Source: Ancylomarina sp. 16SWW S1-10-2 (GTDB lineage Bacteria > Bacteroidota > Bacteroidia > Bacteroidales > Marinifilaceae). From it: 64,000 bases of DNA. A model generated the notes under the pieces. It did not search any database and was not told the DNA's origin. It saw only the letters and a list, made by a program, of their open reading frames with translations. A program made the position numbers and the translations under genes. This document shows positions 36,985 through 46,157 of this stretch, one piece after another. Every line of letters begins with the position of its first letter. The stretch's first letter is position 1. The stretch is from contig NZ_SADB01000020.1 of the NCBI RefSeq assembly GCF_009669305.1, positions 18,222-82,221 on the forward strand. Direction: 5' to 3'.

Positions 36985-37980
36985 TTACTTTTTAATCAAA
37001 TTTAAACTTTCACTTAACTGATTCGTCTTAACAAAATATTTTTTCAAAACTAATAAAGAAATTAAGTTTTCTAAACGCTTATTCTTAAATTGAGCAACGT
37101 ACTTATGTGCATTTTCAACAATTTGTTCAGCCTTATCATGATTATTTATATAGTAAATCATCTTCTCTTCAAGATTAGAGTAATCATCATTAATTAAAAC
37201 GTAATGATAATCAGGAATCAATGTACCTTCCATAAACCAAGTTTCAAATTTAGGTTTAGGCATAACAGCAAGCGAATTTGAAGACATCACCCATTTTAAA
37301 TTACTTGCAACATCATTACCTTCGAGACAGAGAATAAACTTATACTTAAGATGTTCTTCAATAGTCATCCTATCTTTATTCCATTCGGGATGAACGGTCG
37401 GATCATTTACTTTCCCGACATTACACATAGGATGATTATAATATTTCTCCATAAACCGAGCTCTATGAGTTTGCCTAGGTTTAACTTTTCCTCTACCTAA
37501 AAGAATATTTGTTTTCTCTGAAAATTCATAGCTGTCTTTTTTTATAAAAATAAAATGACGAATCTTACCCCACTTCAAAACAACAGAATTCGCATTTTTA
37601 TCTGATATTGGTCTACTTTTGACAAAAGAGGGATCATCAGGAATATGAACAATATCACCAAAAAGATAAATAAGCTTTAATGTCTGTTTAAAATATCTAG
37701 CGTACTCATACAGATCAAAAAAGTAAGTCTTTTTTTTACTTTCCATTTTCAAATCACTCAAACGACCAGTTGAAGAAGGTAAATCACAACTATCTTCTAG
37801 TTTGTTATAATAATTAACCCTATTATTAACTCGCTCTAAATCAAACGAATCTATTTTTTCTAACTCTGATAATAATCTTGAATTATAATAAGAGACTGGG
37901 AGCAATTGTCTTAATAAATTGACTGAATAATATAATAATTTATTATTCTTATGCCTCCATGACATTCTTTTTAAATTCAT
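36985..37980 (-). CDS. Glycosyltransferase family 90-like (CAP10/LPS glucosyltransferase) protein
   Basis: The 331-residue protein has the C-terminal signature of the CAP10-like glycosyl transferase 90 family: YKFILCLEGNDVASNLKWVMSSNSLAVMPKPKFETWFMEGTLIPDYHYV (about 215-262), then LEEKMIYYINNHDKAEQIVENAHKYV. No signal peptide is visible; the N-terminus is basic. Such enzymes add hexoses or pentoses to surface polysaccharide or lipopolysaccharide. It stands alone with a terminator behind it, and about 270 bases of AT-rich spacer lie ahead of it. Donor and acceptor are unknown. Confidence 0.82.
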   Translation of the reverse strand: MNLKRMSWRHKNNKLLYYSVNLLRQLLPVSYYNSRLLSELEKIDSFDLERVNNRVNYYNKLEDSCDLPSSTGRLSDLKMESKKKTYFFDLYEYARYFKQTLKLIYLFGDIVHIPDDPSFVKSRPISDKNANSVVLKWGKIRHFIFIKKDSYEFSEKTNILLGRGKVKPRQTHRARFMEKYYNHPMCNVGKVNDPTVHPEWNKDRMTIEEHLKYKFILCLEGNDVASNLKWVMSSNSLAVMPKPKFETWFMEGTLIPDYHYVLINDDYSNLEEKMIYYINNHDKAEQIVENAHKYVAQFKNKRLENLISLLVLKKYFVKTNQLSESLNLIKK

Positions 37981-38249
37981 ACTTATTTTTTATGTTTAAA
38001 CGGTTCAACTCAATACAATAAAACAAAAACTATCATTATAAAAAACAAACACATATAATCTCTACACAGCAATATAGATCAACATAATAAATATCACTCT
38101 CTATCAGGAAAAGCAAGAAATTTATACTCTTTTACAATAAAAGTGTTCACAAAATTTTAAAATTACACCCTTATATTTCAATCCTGAATTCAAGTTACAA
38201 ATGCATTTTTTTTATACTTACATATATCCTTTCCTAAATAAGGAATATA

Positions 38250-39071
38250 TTAATTCATGCAGCAATTCTTGAATTTCTTACCCGATCCGCAAGGACAAGG
38301 ATCATTTCTTCCTACTTTTTTATCTGTTTGAATTGGAGCTTCTGATTTTGAAAAGACAGCTTCCATTTGTTGGTAATGATTTTTCCATTCAGCATCGCGC
38401 ATTTCACAAAAGGCAACACCCTTTTCAAAATTAAGCTCACGACCTTCCATCACATCAATATAATATTGTAACTCAACGGCTGTATGCTTTCCTTCAAATT
38501 TTGGTAACATTTCCTTAAATTTCTCAAGGGTTCCTTCGTGCTGAATATCTCCAAGAATTCGAATATAATGATCTAACCATTGGAAATTTTCCAAATCAAG
38601 AATAGAAAATATGCGACCAAACTGATCATCAGTAGCGCTATATAAGGCTTCAAAACTAAAAATATAAGGTGTTTTACTTTCCTTGTCGATATTTCCTTCA
38701 ATGTATTCCAAAACCCGGTTAACAAACTCCACAGGAAATTTCTTTGCCATTAAGCCAACTAAATAAACAGCTTGCTCATTCAATAAATCCCAATCTTCCT
38801 CTACGCTAAACAAGTTTAATAACTCGTTAGCATAATCCATATGCAAATGCTTTTCAGCAACCACTGCATACCACAAAGGCGCAGGTAGCATAATTCTTAG
38901 TTCGTTAGAATAATACACTTCCCCCTTATAGGCATTCTCAAAAGCGTATTTCAATTTCTTGATAATTGCCTCATTCGAATCTAAATTTCTAAGATAATCG
39001 ATAGCCTCATAAGGTATACCCTGCGCCTTAGTATCGATTGTATTATATGCTTGCTCGGTAGATTTAATCAT
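38250..39071 (-). CDS. DUF1186-like protein with C-terminal SEC-C zinc motif
   Basis: The 273-residue protein is helical, starts near [21 protein letters not shown], and resembles DUF1186 in the [28 protein letters not shown] region. The last 22 residues are a SEC-C motif ([18 protein letters not shown]), which binds zinc and in SecA helps contact SecB and ribosomes. In other proteins it is a small interaction module. It is cytosolic. Function is unknown. A weak imperfect hairpin sits right after the stop at 38222-38250. Confidence 0.82.
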   Translation of the reverse strand: MIKSTEQAYNTIDTKAQGIPYEAIDYLRNLDSNEAIIKKLKYAFENAYKGEVYYSNELRIMLPAPLWYAVVAEKHLHMDYANELLNLFSVEEDWDLLNEQAVYLVGLMAKKFPVEFVNRVLEYIEGNIDKESKTPYIFSFEALYSATDDQFGRIFSILDLENFQWLDHYIRILGDIQHEGTLEKFKEMLPKFEGKHTAVELQYYIDVMEGRELNFEKGVAFCEMRDAEWKNHYQQMEAVFSKSEAPIQTDKKVGRNDPCPCGSGKKFKNCCMN

Positions 39072-39205
39072 AGTTTGATATTTGCCACAAAGATATATTA
39101 TTTGAGTAGAAAATAAAGAATAATAATTCTAGATTCTAAAAATTCGTATTCTCTCTAGATTATGATATAAAGCCTCTATTTATAGAGCTTCTATTGAGAT
39201 TATCT

Positions 39206-39235
39206 TTTGTTTATGACTTTGCTTTTCTATATTTG
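39206..39235 (+). promoter_or_regulatory. Bacteroidota-type promoter for the acyltransferase gene
   Basis: TTTG at 39206-39209, an 18-base spacer and TATATTTG at 39228-39235 match the phylum consensus. The ATG at 39258 is about 16 bases after the expected transcription start. Confidence 0.65.
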
Positions 39236-39257
39236 CAGACTCCCTTAAAAAAAGCAA

Positions 39258-40139
39258 ATGACAAGAATTTTATATTACCTCATCATAAAACCACTTTCTC
39301 TATTACCTCTTCAAATTTTATATCTAATTTCAGATTTACTTTATTTCGTTTCTTATTACTTATTATCCTACAGAAAGTCAATTGTTCTAGGGAACTTAAA
39401 CACCTCTTTCCCAGAAAAAAACAAAGCAGAGATCAAGCAAATCACAAAAAGATTCTATCACTTCTTTTGTGATTTTATTGTAGAAAGCATCAAATGTTTT
39501 AGCATAAGTAAAGAGCAAGCTTTGGAACGTTGCAAAATCAAAAATCCTGAGATTTTAGATGAACTTTACAAAAAAAATAAGAGCATAGTCATGGCTTCGG
39601 GTCATTATAACAACTGGGAAATGGCAGCTGCATGCTTAAATCTATCACTTAAACACCAAGCTGCTGCACTCTTCAAGCCATTAAGTAATACTTTTTTCGA
39701 TAGAAAGTTTCGTGAATCGAGATCTCAATTTGGAATTGATTTGATACCGAAGAATGAAGCAAAAGATTATTTTAAGAATAATGCTGATAAAAATTTACTG
39801 ATTGGCTTTGGTAGTGATCAATGCCCTAAAAAGTCAAATAATAATTTGTTCTGGACTCGTTTTTTGAATCAAGACACGGCTATTATGTTTGGAACAGAAA
39901 AATATGCCGTAGAGTTCGATTATGCCGTTATCTTCATGAATTTAACAAGAACCAAGCGTGGCTATTATGAAATTGAATTTGATATAATCGAAGAAAATCC
40001 TCGTTCAGCTCAATATGGAGACATCAGCAAAAAACATACACAGCTTCTAGAGAAGCAAATTAAACGCGATCCTGCCTATTGGCTGTGGACACATAAACGA
40101 TGGAAACTTAAAAGAGAACCTAATGAAATTCTTCATTAA
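39258..40139 (+). CDS. Lipid A biosynthesis (LpxL/HtrB-type) acyltransferase
   Basis: The 293-residue protein has an N-terminal membrane helix and the lysophospholipid-acyltransferase HX4(D/E) motif GHYNNWEMAA (about 113-122). A GFGSDQCPKKSNNN block follows, as in LpxL-like late acyltransferases, which add a secondary acyl chain to lipid A at the cytosolic face of the inner membrane. Length is normal. It fits the lipopolysaccharide theme of other genes in this window, but the acyl chain specificity is not deducible. Its own promoter and terminator make it monocistronic. Confidence 0.88.
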   Translation: MTRILYYLIIKPLSLLPLQILYLISDLLYFVSYYLLSYRKSIVLGNLNTSFPEKNKAEIKQITKRFYHFFCDFIVESIKCFSISKEQALERCKIKNPEILDELYKKNKSIVMASGHYNNWEMAAACLNLSLKHQAAALFKPLSNTFFDRKFRESRSQFGIDLIPKNEAKDYFKNNADKNLLIGFGSDQCPKKSNNNLFWTRFLNQDTAIMFGTEKYAVEFDYAVIFMNLTRTKRGYYEIEFDIIEENPRSAQYGDISKKHTQLLEKQIKRDPAYWLWTHKRWKLKREPNEILH

Positions 40140-40144
40140 AAAAC

Positions 40145-40180
40145 AAAAGGCTATTAGATTAAATTCTAATAGCCTTTTTT
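40145..40180 (+). terminator. Terminator of the acyltransferase gene
   Basis: Arms AAAAGGCTATTAGA / TCTAATAGCCTTTT are followed by a T run, a few bases after the stop codon. Confidence 0.9.
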
Positions 40181-40330
40181 ATTGCTTTATTCATATAGAA
40201 TGTGACATTCTAAAAAATCATGATTACTCATTTTATGATATAAAAAACTCTCTTATTAGAGCTTCCATATAGATTATTCATAACTTCATTTTCCAATACA
40301 AAACCTCTACAAACCAAAGCTTTAACAAAA

Positions 40331-40645
40331 TTATTTTTTAGCTTCAGTCACTTTAAAATCCAATTTTTCAATTGCTTTCTTAAGCGTCTCTTTATTCGTA
40401 GACTTCGTTTTATAAACAAGTGTTACTTTCTTATTTTCAAGATCAACTTTAAGATCCTTAACACCTTTTTCAAAAGGTATATTTTTCTCAATTTTATTTA
40501 CACATCCTTGGCAATCCATTCCTACATTAAATACAACAGTCTCCACTTTTTTAATTTCCTGTTTCTGAGCAAATGCAGCTGATGTAAATAAAATAATTGC
40601 AATGGCCATTAAGCCTTTCTTTAAATTTTGAGTGATATTTTTCAT
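40331..40645 (-). CDS. Exported heavy-metal-associated (HMA) domain protein
   Basis: The 104-residue protein has a signal peptide (AAFAQK, about 27) followed by one HMA domain with the metal-binding motif GMDCQGC (Cys45, Cys48). The domain resembles copper chaperones such as CopZ, but export to the periplasm is unusual compared with the cytosolic chaperones and is common in Bacteroidota. It lies 78 bases downstream of the TonB receptor gene on the same strand, so the two are probably coexpressed and handle the same metal, perhaps copper; the metal is inferred. Confidence 0.88.
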   Translation of the reverse strand: MKNITQNLKKGLMAIAIILFTSAAFAQKQEIKKVETVVFNVGMDCQGCVNKIEKNIPFEKGVKDLKVDLENKKVTLVYKTKSTNKETLKKAIEKLDFKVTEAKK

Positions 40646-40723
40646 TTTTATTTGTTTTTTGCTTCCGATTGTTTGTCTTCAGCAGATTAGTCAATAATAT
40701 ATTTTTAAAGACTTAAATTGTCT

Positions 40724-42976
40724 TTACTCGTCTCTATCAAGAGTAAAACGAACACCTAAAAAGAACTTACGCTCTTGAATAGGTCCCCAAATCATCGATG
40801 CATCAAAATTCTCTCCATGAGGATTATCTGCTGCAATAATTGGATTTTTCTGTGTATAGTTACCTAGGTTTTCAGCACCAACATAAACCTCCCAAATTCT
40901 GAATCGTTTTGTAATTTGAGCATTCATAACAGCATAAGCTGGTGACTCCTCACGTCTCTGATATTCAACCGAATTTCCCGCTGTTGATGGAATACGCATA
41001 TCTCCATTAATCTGAGTCGTAAAATCGAATTGCCAGATATTCATATTCGTTGAATACGATAGGTTTACCAAACCTTTATATCTATTTACGTAGGGAACCT
41101 TCTGAAGTTCATCGTTGATATCGGCTTTTACATCCGAAAATCGAATGGCTGTTGTAACATCCAATCTTTCTACGGGTTCAAATTTCAATTCCACTTGGTA
41201 GTTATTTGCAAATGACTGCCCATCTAGATTATAAAAATTAACCTGATTGATATCCTTATCAATATCTACAATGACTTGATTTTGAAACTCTGTTCTATAA
41301 AAATCAGCAGATGCAGTAAAGTCCTGTCCAAACAAATTAAAGTACTGAGTTACACTTAATCCATAATTCCAAGCCTTCTCCTGCTCAAGATCTGAAGCAA
41401 TATTAAAGGTTCTATTTGATGCTAATAAGAAACTATTTTCCGCAATAGGATTTGAAGTACGTCTTCCGCTTCCAGCAGCTAAACGAAGCGTCGATCCTTC
41501 AGCAAATTGATATCTAAAATGTAAACGAGGTGTTATAAAACCACCATAAACAGAGTTATGATCATATCTCAATCCTGTTTGTAAAGTAATGTCATCAGAT
41601 GGTAACCATGTGTATTCAGCATAAGCTCCAGCAATCTTCTCTGATCTATCAGTACTACCAAGATTATTTATACCTCTTGAAAGATTATCGATAAAATCAT
41701 CGTAGATAAAAGAGACACCGGCTGTATATTTATGCTTTAAATTTCCAATATAAGATTGAAAAAGTAAGTTCGCATAGAGGTATTTCTGTTTTGCATCGTA
41801 GTTTCTTAAACCATAAAATGAATTCTGCTCATGAGATGAGAAATTTGTAATTAATGCAATACTTCTATCATCATTTTTAGGAAAGATATAACCTATTTTA
41901 GCGAAAGCTTCGTAGCGTCGTGTATCAATATCAATACGATAAGCATTGTCGATATCATTTGTCTTACTCTCATCAAAACCTTTCTGTCCTCCAATTCTTT
42001 GCTCATCAATAAATTTAACACCAAATTGAGTAATCCAATTTTTATTCGGTTTCCAGTACCATCTATTTATGAAATTGTACTGACGAACCATAGGATCATC
42101 AAGAAAATCATCATGATTCTTATCTATTTCCTTGTTATTATCCTGCCCATGAGCTAATATCGATGTTGAAAGTTTATCAGAGAACTTAAGACCTGTAATC
42201 AAATTACCTTCTGACATACCCATACTATTGGTGAAACCATTCAAATATAGTTTAGGAGATCTCTGAGGTTTTTGATATTCGATATTAATCTGTCCTGTAA
42301 TTGATTCAAAACCATTCACAACCGAACCAACACCTTTTGAAACCTGAATAGATTCCATCCAAGGACCAGGAACATATACCATACCATATACCGAAGCCAA
42401 TCCTTTAAAGTTTGGATTTTTCTCAGTCATCATCTCGATATATTTTCCTGTAAGACCTAAAAGCTTAATCGATTTTGCTCCAGTAGCTGCATCAGCATAG
42501 GAAACATCAACCGATGCATTCGTCTCGAAACTTTCAGCCAAATTACAACAAGCTGCTTTGCAAAGCTCAGCCCCTGTTATTTTTTGAGATTGTATTGGAC
42601 TCTCTCTATCCAGAATCGTTCCCGCTCTACGCTTTGAAACAACAACCTCATTTAATTCTATACTTGGCGACAATTCAATAACTAAGTCTTTACCAATAAG
42701 AGCATCCTCTTCAATTTCTTTTGTTTTGTAACCTACAAATTGAACAATCAGAACCTTTGATTTTTTTGATGCATCAAGTTTAAAATATCCATTTACATCT
42801 GTTGCAGTTCCTTCGGTCGTATTTTTCCAAAAAACGGATGCGCCTGGCAAAGGCACTTGTTTTTTATTGGCTAATACTTCAATAATTTTACCTTCAAATA
42901 TTCTTCTTCCTTCGTCTGTTTCCGCAATTGAAAACAAGGGTAGCAGAAAAAGAATTGATATCAATATCCTTCTCAT
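40724..42976 (-). CDS. TonB-dependent receptor (probably metal-related)
   Basis: A 750-residue outer-membrane receptor: signal peptide (LFSIAETDE), a carboxypeptidase-regulatory-like domain at about 25-110 (LPGASVFWKNTTEGTATDVNGYFKL), then a plug and 22-stranded barrel ending in the aromatic-rich RKFFLGVRFTL. The plug starts with a distinctive CKAACCNLAESFETN segment with three cysteines (about 139-153), as in receptors found with HMA-domain proteins. SVVNGFESITGQINIEYQKP is a conserved plug end. It sits between a Cys/His-rich small protein gene and the HMA protein gene, so metal uptake is likely, though not shown. Confidence 0.88.
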   Translation of the reverse strand: MRRILISILFLLPLFSIAETDEGRRIFEGKIIEVLANKKQVPLPGASVFWKNTTEGTATDVNGYFKLDASKKSKVLIVQFVGYKTKEIEEDALIGKDLVIELSPSIELNEVVVSKRRAGTILDRESPIQSQKITGAELCKAACCNLAESFETNASVDVSYADAATGAKSIKLLGLTGKYIEMMTEKNPNFKGLASVYGMVYVPGPWMESIQVSKGVGSVVNGFESITGQINIEYQKPQRSPKLYLNGFTNSMGMSEGNLITGLKFSDKLSTSILAHGQDNNKEIDKNHDDFLDDPMVRQYNFINRWYWKPNKNWITQFGVKFIDEQRIGGQKGFDESKTNDIDNAYRIDIDTRRYEAFAKIGYIFPKNDDRSIALITNFSSHEQNSFYGLRNYDAKQKYLYANLLFQSYIGNLKHKYTAGVSFIYDDFIDNLSRGINNLGSTDRSEKIAGAYAEYTWLPSDDITLQTGLRYDHNSVYGGFITPRLHFRYQFAEGSTLRLAAGSGRRTSNPIAENSFLLASNRTFNIASDLEQEKAWNYGLSVTQYFNLFGQDFTASADFYRTEFQNQVIVDIDKDINQVNFYNLDGQSFANNYQVELKFEPVERLDVTTAIRFSDVKADINDELQKVPYVNRYKGLVNLSYSTNMNIWQFDFTTQINGDMRIPSTAGNSVEYQRREESPAYAVMNAQITKRFRIWEVYVGAENLGNYTQKNPIIAADNPHGENFDASMIWGPIQERKFFLGVRFTLDRDE

Positions 42977-43129
42977 ATCCTATAATATTCAGTATTCTAA
43001 GTCGAACCAAACCTTTAAGGGTATCAGTTCAACCATTTAAACACATGTGTGAGATTAATTTAATTATAGCTTGCTCAGTTCATATAAAGAACCAAACACT
43101 AAGCTGTTTTTAATCAAAATAGGAAGGAA

Positions 43130-43519
43130 TCAACAACGGAAACAACACAAAAAGACCTGTGTTATTTTAGATATATCTATTATTTTCTGAAAATAGGCAG
43201 TACCTCGCTCAACGCCTACATCAATAAAATTATGTAAGTGCAAGTCAGCGCACACAAATAAATCAACACTTAAAGAAGTTAGTGCTTTCTCTACTTGCTG
43301 AAGTAATGTTTTAGGATAATTTTTTAAATAAATCAGCTTCAAAGAACAACATGTCACATTATTATAATGAGCATCAGAAGATTCTTCGTCAAATGAAATT
43401 GAATGAGGATGAGAATCAGCTTCACAAACAGGCACCTCATCGACATCTACTTCCAAGTCATATATTAAATGATAGTCATACGCCTGACAGGTGAAACAAC
43501 TGTGCTTCAAAAGGTTCAT
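43130..43519 (-). CDS. Small Cys/His-rich protein (HYC_CC_PP-like), probably frameshifted at the N-terminus
   Basis: The open frame gives 129 residues starting MNLLKHSCFTC, with a later CC pair. Upstream, a better start exists at 43587: the frame MKNYFK continues to a hydrophobic TISIVLLVFYLTGFCG and then this protein only if one base is added in the A4 run at 43569-43572. The full protein would thus be an exported HYC_CC_PP-type protein of Bacteroidota, of unknown role, often beside metal receptors. It precedes the TonB receptor gene by 153 bases on the same strand. The 129-residue form lacks its signal peptide and is doubtful as a real product. Confidence 0.55.
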   Translation of the reverse strand: MNLLKHSCFTCQAYDYHLIYDLEVDVDEVPVCEADSHPHSISFDEESSDAHYNNVTCCSLKLIYLKNYPKTLLQQVEKALTSLSVDLFVCADLHLHNFIDVGVERGTAYFQKIIDISKITQVFLCCFRC

Positions 43520-43789
43520 TCCACAAAACCCCGTTAGGTAAAATACTAACAGGACAATTGAAATTGTATTTTGAAATAGTTTTTCATTTAAGGAATTTAA
43601 CTCTTTCTATATCTCTTATTATTAAAATAAGCTTTGCGTCAAAGCTACTATAAAGACCCTTAATTTTAGAAAATGGGTGAATTTTAATCGTTAAAAATTT
43701 GTTAATAATTTGTTAATTAATTTAACTCTTTCGATAAGCATAACCAATCGAACCATAAATGAAATGAAAGTAAGTATTTTATTAACACA

Positions 43790-43822
43790 AAAAAGGGAGC
43801 CCTATGAAAGACTCCCTTTACG
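43790..43822 (-). terminator. Terminator after the spondin relic
   Basis: On the minus strand AAAGGGAG ... CTCCCTTT with a 12-base loop is followed by a T run. It lies about 40 bases past the stop of the spondin fragment, marking the old operon end. Confidence 0.75.
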
Positions 43823-43858
43823 ATTCAGAATAAATAAATTATTAAATAGATATCTACC

Positions 43859-44053
43859 CTAATTGAAACTAATCGTTATTCCCACTAGTTGGTTTACATC
43901 TGGCAAGACAAATTCATCGTCAACCATCATCAGAATTTCCGTCTCTGATGTACCTGTATTAGGTCCTGCTTGACGAGGAGTTTGATAGTTTTCTGCACCA
44001 GGATATTCATTTACTTCTGTTCCCGAATCCCAAACATTTAGCTTTCTGTTACG
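43859..44053 (-). pseudogene. C-terminal relic of a spondin_N-domain protein gene
   Basis: A frame open only between an in-frame stop at 44054-44056 and the stop at 43859-43861 encodes NVWDSGTEVNEYPG, TPRQAGPNTGTSE and a final VGITISFN. The words WDxGTEVNE and PRQxGPNTG are typical for the end of Spondin_N proteins, extracellular domains seen in marine Bacteroidota. The remaining ~150 residues of the domain and any signal peptide are missing, and no start is available. It follows the two-domain lipoprotein gene on the same strand, so the pair was probably an operon once. Confidence 0.65.
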
Positions 44054-44199
44054 TCACCGATTTTGGTAAGTCTAATTCAGCTAATAAAAAAGAGTGGTTT
44101 TAGAAACAGATTACTAGGATAACTTTAGTTCTTTGAATCTGTATTTTAAAAGTACAGTCAAACCAATGACTGTACTTAATATATCGAAATGCTTAATCC

Positions 44200-45135
44200 T
44201 TATCTTGTAACTTTACCGGATATTACTCCATTGTACTTATTCATAAGTTCTACGACCATTCCCGTACTCTGATTATTTAACTCCTTAACAAAAGGTTTAA
44301 GTGCAAATGGTGTGATTTCGTCATTTTCTGCTGGCTCAATTGAAATAACAATTGTCGCACTTGTTAAATCGATAGGAAATGCAATATTAGAATATTTATT
44401 GTTCGGATCTGCAATAAAATCCTCTCCTGGAAATGGAGGAACCCCATTCGTTCCTTTAAATTCGTTATTATTTGCAGCACCTGAAAAACTTACATCAGCT
44501 GTATTAGAATCTGTAAATCTACCTGTTGATATTGGTGTTGGATTACCCGATTCATCATTAACAACAACCCAACCTTCGTACACCCAACCACTCGTAAGTG
44601 TAGGTAAACTTTCAAATCCTCCTTTTGTCGGTGGCAAAGCATCAATAAACCATATTCCATTTGCATCTGATCCAACTGTACCTACTGAAGGAGCTTTTAA
44701 GAAAAACTGTCCTGTAGCAGCACTTAAATCACCAGACTCAAATAGAGCACCATCTGTAGAAGGACTTGCTATATCTCCACTAAACGATCCTTTGGAGAAA
44801 AACAAACCACTCGGCTCTAACAATTCAATCCCAGTCTCATTTTTGGGTTCAATAGTAAGTACATAAGCCATCGCTTGGGATGCTTTATCCATATCTATTT
44901 CAGAACTTTGATAATTTACCCCTTCAACATTGGTAAATCTTCCTGTTGACGTTTTATCTGGATTCTCACCCATTCCGATAAGCCATCCTTCATATACATA
45001 GTCATTCCCTAAATCTGGTAAATTCTCGAATTTCTGTGTTATTGTCGACATAGTAGTCGAATCATTATCATCATCTTCAGAACAAGCAGTAAAAAGAAGC
45101 ATGCTAGCAATTGAGGCATAAATAAATTTTTTCAT
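44200..45135 (-). CDS. Two-domain lipoprotein with RskA-like repeats
   Basis: A 311-residue lipoprotein with lipobox LLFTAC (Cys about 19) and an acidic linker. Two homologous units follow: FENLPDLGNDYVYEGWLIG...STGRFTN (from about 36) and FESLPTLTSGWVYEGWVVV...STGRFTD (from about 168). The YEGWL...G.F pattern recalls the extracytoplasmic domain of RskA-type anti-sigma factors, but there is no membrane or sigma-binding part, so I only claim similarity of fold. A TATCTTTG -7-like box lies at 45203-45210. It lies between a Crp/Fnr regulator gene and a spondin relic on the same strand. Function is unknown. Confidence 0.7.
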   Translation of the reverse strand: MKKFIYASIASMLLFTACSEDDDNDSTTMSTITQKFENLPDLGNDYVYEGWLIGMGENPDKTSTGRFTNVEGVNYQSSEIDMDKASQAMAYVLTIEPKNETGIELLEPSGLFFSKGSFSGDIASPSTDGALFESGDLSAATGQFFLKAPSVGTVGSDANGIWFIDALPPTKGGFESLPTLTSGWVYEGWVVVNDESGNPTPISTGRFTDSNTADVSFSGAANNNEFKGTNGVPPFPGEDFIADPNNKYSNIAFPIDLTSATIVISIEPAENDEITPFALKPFVKELNNQSTGMVVELMNKYNGVISGKVTR

Positions 45136-45331
45136 AGTAATTATTATTTGTAAGTTTCAATTATAAATATAAATCGTCAACCTCTTTTATAAAGTTGTAA
45201 TACAAAGATATAATATCGACCTGCCTTAAAATGTAAGCCACATCACATTTGCTCATTTTCAATAAAAAAAACCACAATATTTTGATTGTAGCTTTTAGTT
45301 GTTCTTATAAGATGTTTGAAATACATTGAAA

Positions 45332-46000
45332 TCAAAGTTTATCCATACAATGAATATGTATCTCTTTGCGAGAATAATCAATTATTTTTTCTTGTTTTAA
45401 TTCGTTAAACAAACGCGTAACAGTTTCTCGTTTAGTGCCTATTAAATCTGCAAAATCTTTTTGTGTGTAAAAATGATTAACACTAATCACATCACCATTT
45501 TTTACACCATTCTCTTCAGCAAGATCCTTAATAAACCCACACAATCTAGTTCTAACATCATGAAAAATAAGCGATTCGAACCTCCGTTCCATTTTCTTAA
45601 TTCTAAATCCAATTAGCTTATATATAGATAGACCAAACCTTTCATTATTACGCATTAACTCGTGCATGCTCGGTAAATCCATAGGACAGAGTAAAGTTGG
45701 TTCTGTGCAAGCAATAGCATAATCGGCTCGTTCATTAGAACCCAAAATAGCATTCTCACCAAATATCTCACCTTTACCCAGTATGGCCTTTACAACTTCA
45801 TTCCCATCTGCATTATAGGAAACTATTTTAACTTTCCCTTTACTAATCATGAAAATACCTTTAGATGTATCACCTGGTAAATAAATTAAATCCCCATTTT
45901 TATAATTTTGGAAATGATCCTTCGAAAACTCCTTTAACTTATGTGGACATAGAATATTGTACAAATTTACATTCTCTAAACACCAAATATTTTCTTTCAT
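45332..46000 (-). CDS. Crp/Fnr family transcriptional regulator
   Basis: The 222-residue regulator has a cyclic-nucleotide-binding-type beta-barrel (about 25-125: IYLPGDTSKGIFMISKGKVKIVSYNADGNEVVKAILGKGEIFGENAILG) and a C-terminal helix-turn-helix with DFADLIGTKRETVTRLFNELKQEKII (about 179-204). There is no N-terminal cysteine cluster as in Fnr, so it is not an iron-sulfur sensor of that type; the ligand is unknown. It lies about 200 bases upstream of the two-domain lipoprotein gene on the same strand and may control it or act autonomously. Confidence 0.92.
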   Translation of the reverse strand: MKENIWCLENVNLYNILCPHKLKEFSKDHFQNYKNGDLIYLPGDTSKGIFMISKGKVKIVSYNADGNEVVKAILGKGEIFGENAILGSNERADYAIACTEPTLLCPMDLPSMHELMRNNERFGLSIYKLIGFRIKKMERRFESLIFHDVRTRLCGFIKDLAEENGVKNGDVISVNHFYTQKDFADLIGTKRETVTRLFNELKQEKIIDYSRKEIHIHCMDKL

Positions 46001-46157
46001 CCTTAGCTTGTGATTTTAAACACTTCAATTTAATACTTTTTCTGTTGAATATATTTCTTTTATATACAAATCAATTCAGACAATCATAATCTAGTTTTAA
46101 AACAGTTTTTTTACTAATCATTTTCAACTATCTTTAAAGGTATACTAAAATCAACCT

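Noticed and set aside
44041-44098. A plus-strand peptide reading VTDFGKSNSANKKEWF
   Set aside because: The open stretch is short, lacks a start and lies opposite the spondin relic. I saw no homology that I could name.
44312-44866. A 184-codon plus-strand frame opposite the two-domain lipoprotein gene
   Set aside because: It is antisense to a lipoprotein with a clear signal peptide and internal repeats, and has no recognisable motif.
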